Assembly: GCA_030549175.1 (NCBI GenBank)
Contig: JAUKUA010000003.1
Location: forward strand, 1,612,001-1,676,000
Length of the DNA stretch: 64,000 bases
From: Lasiosphaeris hirsuta
Lineage: Eukaryota > Ascomycota > Sordariomycetes > Sordariales > Lasiosphaeriaceae
Direction of reading: 5' to 3'
How positions within the stretch are numbered: the first letter of the stretch is position 1; each line of letters opens with the position of its first letter. Under the pieces are notes generated by a model. The model saw nothing but the letters and a program-made list of their open reading frames with translations, did not search any database and had not been told where the DNA came from. Positions 1 to 10,128 of the stretch are shown here, one piece after another. Position numbers and translations under genes: made by a program.

Positions 1-2560
1 ACCCCACGCCGCACATTGGATGATACGTATCTCACACCATATTGACATCTCAGCCTTCGTGGTTCTAATACTTACGCGTAAATACGCTCTTTGCGCTACC
101 TCTATCAATAGCATGGGCTTATTATCCTTGGCGGCGGCAGTTGAAACTCATGATGTTTGCGAGGTGATGGTCGACTGTCTCTTGAGCTCTGGGTCGGGTG
201 GGACGGTGGCAACATTGGAAGATTAACCGCCATGGAGACAGGAGGGGTGGCTAGGTGTTGGCAAGTTCAAGGGGATAGTCCAAGTCGACGACTAACCTGA
301 CAATAGTATTGTGCCAGTTGGAGGTACAATGATGGTAGGCGAATATAAACATCAACACATGGATAAGTATGAAGATAGAGCCCGGCGGAAGAGCGGGAAA
401 CAGACAAGCTACGTATTGGGACATGTGTTGAAAGCCGAGAAAGCTAGCTCTTGAACCGGTTATGAGTACCGACAATGGTTCTCCCGCGGGGTTTGAGACG
501 TTGAGTGTATGGGCAAAGATAAATAAAAGAAAGGGAACAAGGGGAATACGGCCATGGAACTAAATAGGGCAAATACCAAATATCAGGTATACCGCCATCT
601 TTCGCCTAGGCTACCGAAGACAGCCCGTTCCTAACCGAACGGAGCAAATTTGAAGTTTAAGATACTGTATGTATTTGTAATACCACGCAGAAAACGCCCC
701 GATGATATTGTCCGTGAAATATTCAATGGCTTCTCCGATCGATCCTACAAGAGGGAATCAAAATGACAATACATTGGCGACTCCGGTGTTGGACTTGCTA
801 GTACCGAGCCGTCTTGTTGCCGCTGCCAGGCTTTCGCATCGCGCACTGGCGATGTTCAGAGGTCTCGCCTTCGGCAGCCACGACTTCGTTTATCCAATGG
901 CAGTTTGACTACATGGCCCTAATGTTATGTATTGGTCTCCCACATCTTAGTAGGTTGTCGAGGTTGGCTTACTTAGTTCTTGGATATTTGTATGGAATGA
1001 AGGCTGACGACTTACAAGCTTTATTTAAGCTTGTTGCCTCTTTGAGCGGGGCACGCGGGGTAATATCATTGGTAAAGCGTCACAGTGATGCAATGGGTGA
1101 GTTGCCACTAGTTCGCTACCAATTGTGGAGCAGTGGTAGCTTCCATGCAGAGCAGGGGAATTCGAGTAATTTGTTTGACAAGACCTCCACAGGCTCAATG
1201 CACTTGGCCGAGGGAACCGCGGTTCAAACCCGCCGAATCCATTGCCTATCCAGATCGGAGAATTGATGCCTGCTGGCATGCTGCTGGCGTCCATCCACAG
1301 TCCTTGACATCGAGATGTTATCACATCCGGTTGACTCTCTTCATTTTACCTGCAGTGAGCTTCAGCATTCCCTGCTGTCGTGCAAAAACTAGCCGGGCGC
1401 TGCAAGCCATGTCTCGCAAATGAAACATTGGAAACGGCCGTTGGCGTGTTAGCGTTGACCGGGCTTGGCGAAACGATGGCAGGGAGCCGGGATTCGACAT
1501 GAAAATTGCTCGGAAATGTCGAGGCTTACCTGCACTTGAAGATTAGACAGCAACTTGTACAGAGTAATAAGAAGAACTTTTGAAGGAAATATCGATACGG
1601 GTCACGGCTTGGCTCTGTCGCCTTTACCCCTTACAGATCGCGTAGCATCTATACAGTACACGGGCAGTTCCATTGGCGCTGTATCACGGGCACGTAGGCG
1701 TGCAGATATTTCCATTGTACATTGCCTGTCGCGGGTGTTTTCAAAGCCTGATCGCAATCATCTAGATTGATTAGCTTGCCGCCGTACTACTAGCTGCATA
1801 TGTACGGAAAGTACGCAGCGCGCAGTAACGCAGCCGCAGTGCTGCAAGACCTAGCCCGCAGGTTTCTTGCGCCATTTCAAGGCCAACCCAACGCCCGCCG
1901 TTGCTGAGATCCCGTCCGTGTGTTGCTGCTAGTTTCTGCGCTGGTCAGCCAGGTAGGCACGAGAGGCACGGTACCAGGTAGGTTGATGTGAGGTGGTTCT
2001 TCGGTGATTCCATTACACATTGGAGCCTCGCTCATTGCCCGTTTCTCGCTGCCTCCCTCCTGCCCTCCCCCCCTGCACCCGATGGATAGGCATGCCAGAA
2101 ACGTTGCCACCGTCAAAACTTCGACTGGGATGCCCGACCGACCGGGTTGCCTTTTCTGCCCAGCTGTCGGGTGATGCCCTGCATGCAACGCAATAAGGCA
2201 GCGAGGGGGCCTTAGGTCGAGAATCCCCCTGCCAGATAACCAAGCAACCAAGGACAGTAGCGAGATCCTCCATCCTGGCTCACGATCAGTGCCAGTGCTT
2301 GTAGGCCATGGCATGCTGACTTAGCGGCCACTTAAACTTTCAGCTCGCAGCTCGCGAGTCGGTGCAGTAGTGTACCGTCCTGAAGCCCGGCCCTCCCCTC
2401 CCTCTCCAACTCCAACTTCCCCTCGGCAGCCGCCTCCTCACATTCTTTCTTGTCCGCCGCGTTCACTTCTCCAACATCGCCGTCCAGACGCCCTAGTCTT
2501 CTTGCTCCCTCTCTCGACATCCCTCCATTCTGGGGTCGCTAGCGAGGAGCCTTGCGCACG
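1..2560. other. Intergenic region and pyrimidine-rich glycogenin leader
   Basis: I see no supportable gene here. The open frames are short, overlap on both strands and show no domain or splice pattern. From about 2390 to 2520 the + strand is strongly C/T-rich (runs of CCCTCC and CTCC), as is common for fungal promoter or 5' leader sequence just before a start codon. This fits the glycogenin start at 2561. Confidence 0.6.
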
Positions 2561-5486
2561 ATGGCTGTGCAGGGGGGGAGGATGTTTACGCCAGCGTAAG
2601 TGCTCATTGTGCTTTCGTGATTTTGCTGCTTGTTGTTTCGCGATGCGTTTTCGCGACTGCGCCCATGCGCCCCAGGGCCGGAGCTCTCCCGCCCCGCATC
2701 CCAGCCCTCAACACCAAGTCCGGAGCCTGAAGACAAGCAGTGCTAACAATCGGTGCTCTCTGTTAGCTTCTTCTAACTGACACCTATCTACCCGGTAAGT
2801 TTTGAATGCCAATGGCGCCCCCCTTGTTGTTTACTAACCGTTTTGGTCAGGCGCTCTTGTCCTTGCGCACTCGTTACGCGATGCCGGAACCAAGAAGAAG
2901 CTCGCCATATTGGTCACACTTGACACCGTTTCGGCTGAAGTCGTGACCCAGCTCAAGGCGAGCTCCCAAACCACTCCCCATTCGCGCAAGCCTACCAGGA
3001 TAGCTAACTCCATACGCAGGCTGTGTATGACTATGTGATCCCCGTCTCCCGAGTCCGCAACGAGCGGCCGGCCAATTTGTATCTCATGAACCGTCCCGAC
3101 CTACACTCGGCCTTTACCAAGATCAATCTTTGGAGGCAGACACAGTTCCGTAAGATTGTCTACCTCGATGCCGATGTGCTTGCGTACAGGGCGCCCGATG
3201 AGCTCTTCGACTTGCCGCATGCCTTCTCGGCGGCCCCCGATATCGGCTGGCCTGACATTTTCAATACCGGCGTCATGGTCCTGACCCCAAACCTGGGCGA
3301 GTACTATGCCCTGAAGGCCATGGCAGACAGGGGCATCTCTTTTGACGGCGCCGACCAAGGTCTCCTGAACATGCACTTTAGGAATATCTGGAATCGCCTC
3401 AGCTTCGCCTATAACGTGACGCCCTCCGCCCACTACCAATATGTCCCTGCCTACAAGCATTTCCAGTCCAGCATAAACTTGGTCCACTTCATCGGTTCCG
3501 AGAAGCCATGGTTGCAGGGCCGCGACAAGAGCATTGGCGATACCCCGTTTGACGAGATCGCGGGCAGATGGTGGGCTGTTTATGACAGGTACTATCGTCG
3601 AGAGGTGTGTTCCGACATTGCTTGCTCATGCGATGCGCCCTACTGACTGGTAACACAGGCAACACGAGCAACTATTTCCCAGCCGGAACGGACAGCATCC
3701 CAGGGCTCTAGAGCCCAACCAGCCCCTCCAGGGCCCGAATTGGTTCAGTATTTTGTGAAGGGGGAATACCAACCCAAACCCCGATACGCCTCTGTTGGCG
3801 AGTCACCTCGCAGCTGGTCTGGCACTTCCCATGGTCAGCAATATCAATCTGCACCGACTTCATTACATGTCGAACAACAGCACCAACACTATCCGCAACT
3901 GGCTTATTCTTCTGCGCAACCCGAGCACCAACACCACGCATCCCATGATCTTCAAGCCCCTCCCGATGAGTCCGTGTACCACCACCATGAACATGCCCAT
4001 GATCAAGGCCATGATAATGGTCATGATCATGGAAACCACCACCAGGACGACCACCGGCCTCACAATAATGAATATCGTGATCAGCATCATGACCAACACC
4101 GTGAACCACCCCATGATCAGCATCATGAAGCGTACCACCATCATGAGCAGCCTCAGCCTGGAAGTTCTGGTCAGCAGCATGAGCACTCGACTCCCCTCCC
4201 TAGCGTGTCTTTCAGCGAGTCATTTCGATCTGAAGAAGGAACACACACTGAGGCTCGAACAGAGCAGGCACAGGAGCACCATCATTGGGCCCCGCAATCG
4301 CATGGAAGTCAACCGGAGCACAAGTCTGAGCCATACCAGCCCCCCGCCACCTTAAGTTGGGATGCTCAAAGGTTCGTGGATACCCAACTGCTCACTATGT
4401 TACCAGAAGACTAACTCAACATCCAGACAACCTCCTCCTCCTGACTCCAAGCCCGAAGCCGAGAACTTTCCGCAGACGCACTACGAAATGTCTTCCGACC
4501 CCACCCCGTTCGTCCCTCCCGAGCGATATCCAACCCCTCCCAGGGGTATGTGGTACGAAGTGCCGAAGGAAGCGCCTGCTCCGCCTCGAGAGAAGCCGAG
4601 GGCAATATTCCCCTGGGAATCTCACCAGCCACGGCCCTCACGCGTCTTCCCGTATCAAGAGCGGCCCCCTTCTCCTGTGACAGAAACTACCGATGTAGCT
4701 TCTGGTGAGCACAACGCCTCAGTAGAGTCGTGGCCACAGGCTGAGCCATCTACAATAGGATCCTCGACAGTGGAGCCGAGGAGCGAGCCGCAGACGCCGC
4801 CTACTCCAGTCATCCACGTTCCCTCGGATCCCTGGTCTTCCTTTCCGCGGTCTAATGCTTGGGACGAGGTACCGGAAATCAACCGGTACGTCGATGCCAT
4901 ACAGAAGAACCGCAAGCCACGGAGCCAGGGTCCGGGGATGACTCCGACCGGCCTCGGCTTAATCGAGCCGAGCTGGTGGAAGAGAGGCTCTAGAGTGACC
5001 GACTTCCCCAGTGAAGACGACCGCCCTAGTTTACCTGTCACTCCTGCGCCTATCCGACGACCGAAATTCTGGGGTGGTGGCCCCGGACTCGGTTTGGAAG
5101 GTGAGGATGATGGCGAACGGCTGCCGGCCGCGGAGGGCGTGCCCGCGCAGTCCGATTGGGTATGTGTGCATGGACAACGGTGGACTCCAGCAGACTGCCT
5201 ATGCGACCTTACTAACGTCCTACGCTACCATAAGGATCCCTTGGCCCAGCTACAGAAGCTGGCTAAGCAGCAGTCTGAGCTGCTGCTGCGGCGGCTTGGG
5301 GAGAGCGGTACACTGGGTGAGGATGCGATTGGTACGGAAGGCAAGGAGATTCCTTCTCGCCCATTGCCCTCTGGATCGGAGGATATCAAGTCTCCCACTT
5401 ATGTTGCCTCCTCTCCTGCTGTCGTCAGCCCCAAGCCCGTGAAACCCGACGTCGGACACAGCCAGGTTCACAGTCTCCTGGCGGCG

Positions 5487-5518
<32 letters not shown>

Positions 5519-5660
5519 AACTCCCCGGCCAGCGATCGATTTCATTGCTTTGCCGAGCTATCAGGGACCTGGCCTGATGTTCGAGAAGGGCGAAGATTTT
5601 CCAACGAGCGAGACCCCGGCGTTGCCAACCGAAGAGGAGCGGGATGTGCTCGACACTTGA
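2561..5660 (+). CDS. gnn: Glycogenin (self-glucosylating glycogen primer, GT8)
   Basis: Glycogenin attaches glucose from UDP-glucose to its own tyrosine and extends a short primer that glycogen synthase elongates in the cytosol. Proposed exons are 2561-2595, 2767-2794, 2851-2957, 3020-3604, 3659-4371 and 4427-5660, giving about 900 residues. The GT8 domain (about 1-250) has the DAD metal site near residues 107-109, followed by the NTGVM and DQGLLN blocks. HYQY supplies Tyr196 and Tyr198, matching the acceptor positions I recall for the Neurospora enzyme. The long tail is Pro/Ser-rich, with a His-rich block (3980-4150), a WDEVPEI..YVDAI segment (about 4858-4902) and a HEHEHE run near 5490-5520. 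Intron 3 (2958-3019) uses a GC donor. The ATG at 2561 is out of frame with the following GEDVYAS by one base in a 7-G run; no other in-frame ATG exists between the upstream stop near 2493 and that motif. Identity is secure; the exact start is not. Confidence 0.9.
2958..3019 (+). other. GC-AG intron 3 of glycogenin
   Basis: The conserved protein runs from ..VVTQLK to AVYDYVIPV.., and the only join that gives this removes 2958-3019, which starts GCGAGC after AAG and ends ACGCAG. A GCTAAC branch-site-like word lies at 3003-3008. GC-AG introns are a known minor class spliced by the normal U2 spliceosome. Confidence 0.8.
3980..4150 (+). repeat. CATGAT-type repeat encoding a His-rich block in glycogenin
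   Basis: Imperfect repeats of CATGATCA/CATGATAATGG-like units encode a stretch with 21 histidines in about 57 residues, mixed with Asp, Glu, Gln, Asn and Gly (motifs such as HDQGHDNGHDHG). It lies in the linker after the catalytic domain. The repeat leaves other frames open on both strands, but only the frame continuous with the GT8 exon is supported. Confidence 0.85.
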
Positions 5661-6695
5661 CCGAGCGATGAGGCGAACGTTTTGTTCTAATGTCTAATGT
5701 GATGTTGCAGTTGACGCTGGGCATGTGGTTGATGCTGGTCTAGGACGTGTACGATAACGACCAACAATGGAGGTCTCCTTTGGTAGACTCGCGTACTGAC
5801 AGGGAGGGTGGATGAAATCATTCTGGAAACTGCTGGGCGCGATGATGGTGGCAGTGATAAGTGGTTTTCGATCCACTCACGGCAGGCAGCTCATGCTTGT
5901 TATCGTGGCATGCACAAACCGATGTTGCATGCGTCCATGAAGACCAGCGCTTGACGAGCATTAGCGAGCATCTCGATTGGCATTTTGCATATGATTGCTT
6001 TTTTTTCCCTTTCTTTACATCGCTCGCATACTTTCTTTTGTCGTCATCGTTTTCCTGTTTCATTACACATCTTTACTTCTTACCCTCATCCTGCATTGAG
6101 ATTGAGCATATTATTACTATCATGGCTGGGCGTCATCATTTCCTAGTGTCAAATAAAGTATAAGCGAAGACGGAAAAAAATGAGGGCTGGAAAGGAGGAC
6201 GAGAGGGTTGGATATGTGTGTTAAGAGATAATGATGGATATAAATTGGGGCGGTAAATAAGAAGCTTAAAAGGATTGGGAGATTGATGATATGTATAAGC
6301 TTCATATAAACCATGGACCAACACTTGGGAACATTGACATTGCTTGAAGTGCTATGTTTTTGTTAGTTGATGGGATGGAGTGACAAACCAACTAGGTACA
6401 TGCCCCCAAATCTAAATGGCCCAAGTCGGCGATGCCCCATGGATCCCTTGCTTGTGTGGTGTCGTTATCTTTCTGTGGTCCCCTCAGGTGGTATTTATAG
6501 TTTCGCGTATTGAAGGTCGACTTGATGCCACTGGCTCTCTATTACCTTTCCTCGTGGTTCCTACAAGCCCTAGCTCCACGCCATCCATCTCACCAAAAGA
6601 TTATCTGCTCAACCTCCTATTGTTAGTTCAGAAGTACTCATCCAATCCCCGTTCCAAAACATCAGCGTCCCAACCCCTCAACAACTCTCTCACAC
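5661..6695. other. Convergent intergenic region (glycogenin / sphingomyelinase 3' ends)
   Basis: This is the 3' flank of two convergent genes. It is A/T-richer than its surroundings, with T-rich stretches near 6000-6060, as expected for fungal 3' UTRs. No coding or RNA feature is recognisable. Confidence 0.55.
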
Positions 6696-8981
6696 CTAAT
6701 AATCCCTCCCCGTGTACGGGCTCTGCACACTGGCAAACCCCTGCGGGCACTGCCTCCCCAATGCCGCACTCCCCGAACGGATGTAGCAAACCTTGGCCGC
6801 GGCGCACGCGTCGCTCGTGCAGTTGGGACTCCGCACGCTGCTCTTGCCCTGATACGTGTTGTACAGTGCGACCAACTTGCGGTCTCGCTCCATTGCCTCG
6901 GTGACGCGGTGCCAGAAAGTGGCGTTGAGGGGCGCGTCGGCAGGCCAGTTGGCCGCGGGGCCGTAGGCGGCGCGCGTCGAGTACTCGTGCTGGAAGACGG
7001 GGCCAGTGGTGTTGAGGTTGTCAAAGGTCGAGACGTCGGCGTGGAAGGTGTGCGCTTCAAACACTTCCCACGAGCCCGTGTCGACTTCGTACAGGCGGTA
7101 GCCCGAGTTCAGATTGGTGAGCGGCGTGATAGAGGGCCCGATCCAGGCAGCGGCAATAGCGGCCGAGGCTGTTTGGACGGTGCCATTGTTGGTGTAGTAG
7201 ATAAGGTTTTGGTCTACCGGGATGTCAATGGGTTGGATTTGGGGGGGGTTGAAAGGGGGTATTACCTTCGTGGGTGTGGCCGAAGAAGACGCTGGCGATG
7301 ACGTGTGGGGAGTATCGGCTAATGATTTGATATAGCATATCTGAACCGCCGGGCATTGGGTTCGCGCCATCCCATCCAGACAAGACATGCCCCATGATCC
7401 AGACGCGCTCACCCGCGTCTTCGGCCTTCTGGAGTTCTTGGATGAGGAAGGAGAACATGCCGGAGTAATCGGGATCGAGCGCGTGGACGAATGAATAGGG
7501 GTTATTCCGGTAATAAAAGTCGGTGTTGAGCGTGATAACCCTCAACCCTAGGGGATGTAGCACCGAGTACGCCGTATAGTGGAGAGCTGCTTGAGCTTGC
7601 GTGGCACTGTCAATCCACCCATAATACTCCCAGAGCTTGGAGACATGATCGTAGTTCCAGGAGAGCTGTTCTCCAAGGGGACCATCATTATCGATAGCGT
7701 GAGGAACATCCATATTATCTGGACTAGTATCGTGGTTTCCCAGGGCGGCATATATGGGCCCACCGATATAGGCTTTGAACATCTGCCATACACTACCCTC
7801 TGTGGCTTCAAGGTAGCCGCGTGATCGCTGATTCTGGGGGTCGTGGGCGACGAGGTCTCCGGTGTAGAGCGTCAAGGCCGGGGGGTTCTGGAGGGACGTG
7901 CCTGTTAGGGGGCCAATAGACTGGAGGGCTGCTAGAGCGAGATAGAACGGCGAATCACACTTGTAATAGCCGAATAGGGGGGCAGGGTTGATGATGCCAG
8001 CAGGCTCTCCATCCGTGTCTGGAGCAGAATACCTGCAACACATGCTTGATGTACAGTTTGCTTCCGACCCAGTCGCGTATCTAGTGTCTATGCGGGAAGT
8101 TGTTATGTTAGCATCTCACTGGTCTCCACCGGGGGGGGGGGGCTATCTTGCCTAGGTGAAGATCGGAGAGGTGAAGGACCTTGGCTCTCTTCCCACTCCT
8201 CTGCGGTTTCTTGGGCTTTGTTGGCTTCGGTTTGGGGAAGACAGCCTTCACGGGAATCAAAGGTGGATGGGGGCACATATTGCCTAGAGAAGCACAAATG
8301 TACTGGCCATCCAAGCCCACAACGTCGGCACTGGCAAGAATCTGGGCCCAGGAGGCCCCAAAACTGCTCGCCTCGTAGGTTGTCTGGCAAAGCTTGGCGG
8401 GCCTGAAGCTGGTCATCTGGCACACTGATACTAAGGCATCGGGCAGATGTGCTGGCGCCAGTTTGGCCACGATTTGGCCGATGGATAAAGCGGCGATGCA
8501 TTTGGAGCAATTTTTCGATATACTTGTGTTGTTGGCCTCAATGATAGCCGCAACCTCAGCCATGGCGGCTGCGACGACGGCTTCAGCATTTTCATCCGTG
8601 AGATTTCCAACCGCAGGGGGGTAGAGAACAGGATCAGTGCCATGAATTGGAACTGTCTCAGGGTTGGTCAAGTTGAATGGGAATGTGATGTTCAAGATGG
8701 GATCGAATATGGCAGGCTGAGGCTCATTGGTAGGACCTGGCTTCACTGTAATGGGCGTAAGTAAAGTGTGGCCATGACATGATGGAAGCCTCTGGGCGTC
8801 CTTGGTTGCCCTGGGAAGGAGTTGTGCCGAACCTACCATAGTAGCTTGAATACACCGAAGTTGGGAAAGCAGCTGGTACGGCGAAGGCCGCAGGAAGCCC
8901 GGGGTATGCACCTGCGGTTGTGGCTGCGAGGGCTGGCGCGGAGGCCATAGGCAGAAGGAGGAGAATAGTACGTGCCAGCAT
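6696..8981 (-). CDS. Acid sphingomyelinase-like phosphodiesterase with saposin domain, secreted
   Basis: Predicted to hydrolyse sphingomyelin or a related phosphodiester outside the cell or in the vacuole. Exons on the minus strand are 8981-8837, 8745-8152, 8087-7266 and 7213-6696 (692 residues, in frame throughout). The N-terminus is a signal peptide (MLARTILLLLPMASAPALA). Residues about 128-206 form a saposin-B domain with the six expected cysteines (128, 131, 157, 168, 199, 206). The calcineurin-like metallophosphoesterase follows: SDLHLD (D243, H245), TGD near 322-324, GNHD near 363-366, MGH near 478-480 and GHTH near 516-519. Saposin plus metallophosphatase is the acid sphingomyelinase arrangement. 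Intron 2 (8088-8151) has a GC donor. An in-frame ATG at 9122 exists, but the later one gives a proper signal peptide. Substrate not shown by sequence; fungal homologues may act on other lipids or nucleotides. Confidence 0.9.
8088..8151 (-). other. GC-AG intron with C12 tract in the sphingomyelinase-like gene
   Basis: Joining ..HLSDLHL to DTRYATGSE.. requires a donor reading G|GCAAGA and the acceptor GCATAG. A run of 12 C on the sense strand (8142-8131) starts about 10 nt inside the intron. A GCTAAC word lies ahead of the acceptor. Using this join keeps the whole 2079-nt coding sequence in frame. Confidence 0.8.
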
Positions 8982-10128
8982 TGTTCCGAGTGTGGCCAAG
9001 ATGGACGCGGCCTCCAGAGAGCCGTTCTTGGAGCTGCTAGAGACAGGAGGGGAGCAGCAGAAAGAGCAGGAGAGTAGATGAAACAAATAGGGACACTCAG
9101 GGTTTGCCAGCTGCTCACCCAAAAACCTGCACCATACTTTGATACGCCCGTGCTAGTTGCGAGGCTTTGCAAAGCTTTGCGAAGGCGTAGGTGTAGATGA
9201 CTCGGGTAAGGGTGGGCGGGTCTGCCACATCCCACACCCAACGCGGGGAGCAACCACACTCTCGGTAGCACTTGACTGTTATCGTGAGAACAGCATGGTG
9301 CTCAATGCGTCTTTGTGTGGAGGTGTAGGCTGTGAGGGGAGTGTTATCATGTTGTGCGACAGGGGTCCCAATTGAACTGGCAAGTAACAGCCTTCTTTCA
9401 ATTTGGAGTGATGTGAGTTTCTCTCTCGGTCGAATCTTTATGCTGTCCAGTGATGACACACTGAAATTGCTGGATTTCTGCTGGATCTCATCTGGTGTTG
9501 AAGGTTTGGCTCACCGCCTCAGCCTTACATGTCCCCAGGTGTTTGTTGAAGACTAAGAGTCAGTGCCTGGGCCACAATTGGGGTTCTCTCCACTGCACCT
9601 GGGACTTGCACCTGCATACACCAGGGTTAGGGTCATCCCGAAGGTGCCAACGGCACCGTGCCCACGTTGCTGGTTCAGGTTGCCTTAGGCCTAGATGCTT
9701 TACAATTCCTATGACTCTGTCGACTTCGCCCAATTCAACTTGCAAACTACACAGTGCCCACCAAAACCTTCAAGAGAACATGAAAACAAAGCTAAAAGCA
9801 GCTTATCACAACACTAAACCGTGCATCCAATCGTGGCTGCGGCGAGAAGATCATATCTCGGCGTACCGTCCTCTGAGAAAGGCTAGCGAATCATAGGCGC
9901 GCTCTGTGGGATTGAGGCGGGCCGACCGTGGCTCAGACTGTCGGCTACAAAAGGCAAGTCAGCCTTACACCTGTCGAGCCCCGGCACGAGCAATTGCTTC
10001 GCCGAGACTCGCAATCACAGCTAGGTTTGTCACAAGAAGACCCACGTTCTCGGCAGCGCGCAGCTATGTCGACCCTCTGCTATGGACCTGCCATTCACGC
10101 CTGCCTTTAGTCTCCTACAAGCGAATAA
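8982..10128. other. Divergent promoter region (sphingomyelinase-like / chromodomain gene)
   Basis: Shared upstream region of two divergent genes. Short ORFs occur on both strands, none with a domain or splice continuity. One TTAGGG near 9625-9632 is a chance word, not a telomeric array. I see no other feature. Confidence 0.5.

Noticed and set aside
1120..1240. tRNA-like words (GAGCAGTGGTAGC and CGCGGTTCAAACCCGC)
   Set aside because: The B-box-like word has an imperfect T-stem, no acceptor stem closes, and the spacing would need a long intron. Not a supportable tRNA.
4414..4414. Apparent stop after ..LLTMLPED in glycogenin
   Set aside because: It lies inside intron 5 (4372-4426); splicing joins ..DAQR to QPPPPDS in frame.
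9620..9640. TTAGGG word
   Set aside because: A single occurrence; no array, so not telomeric.
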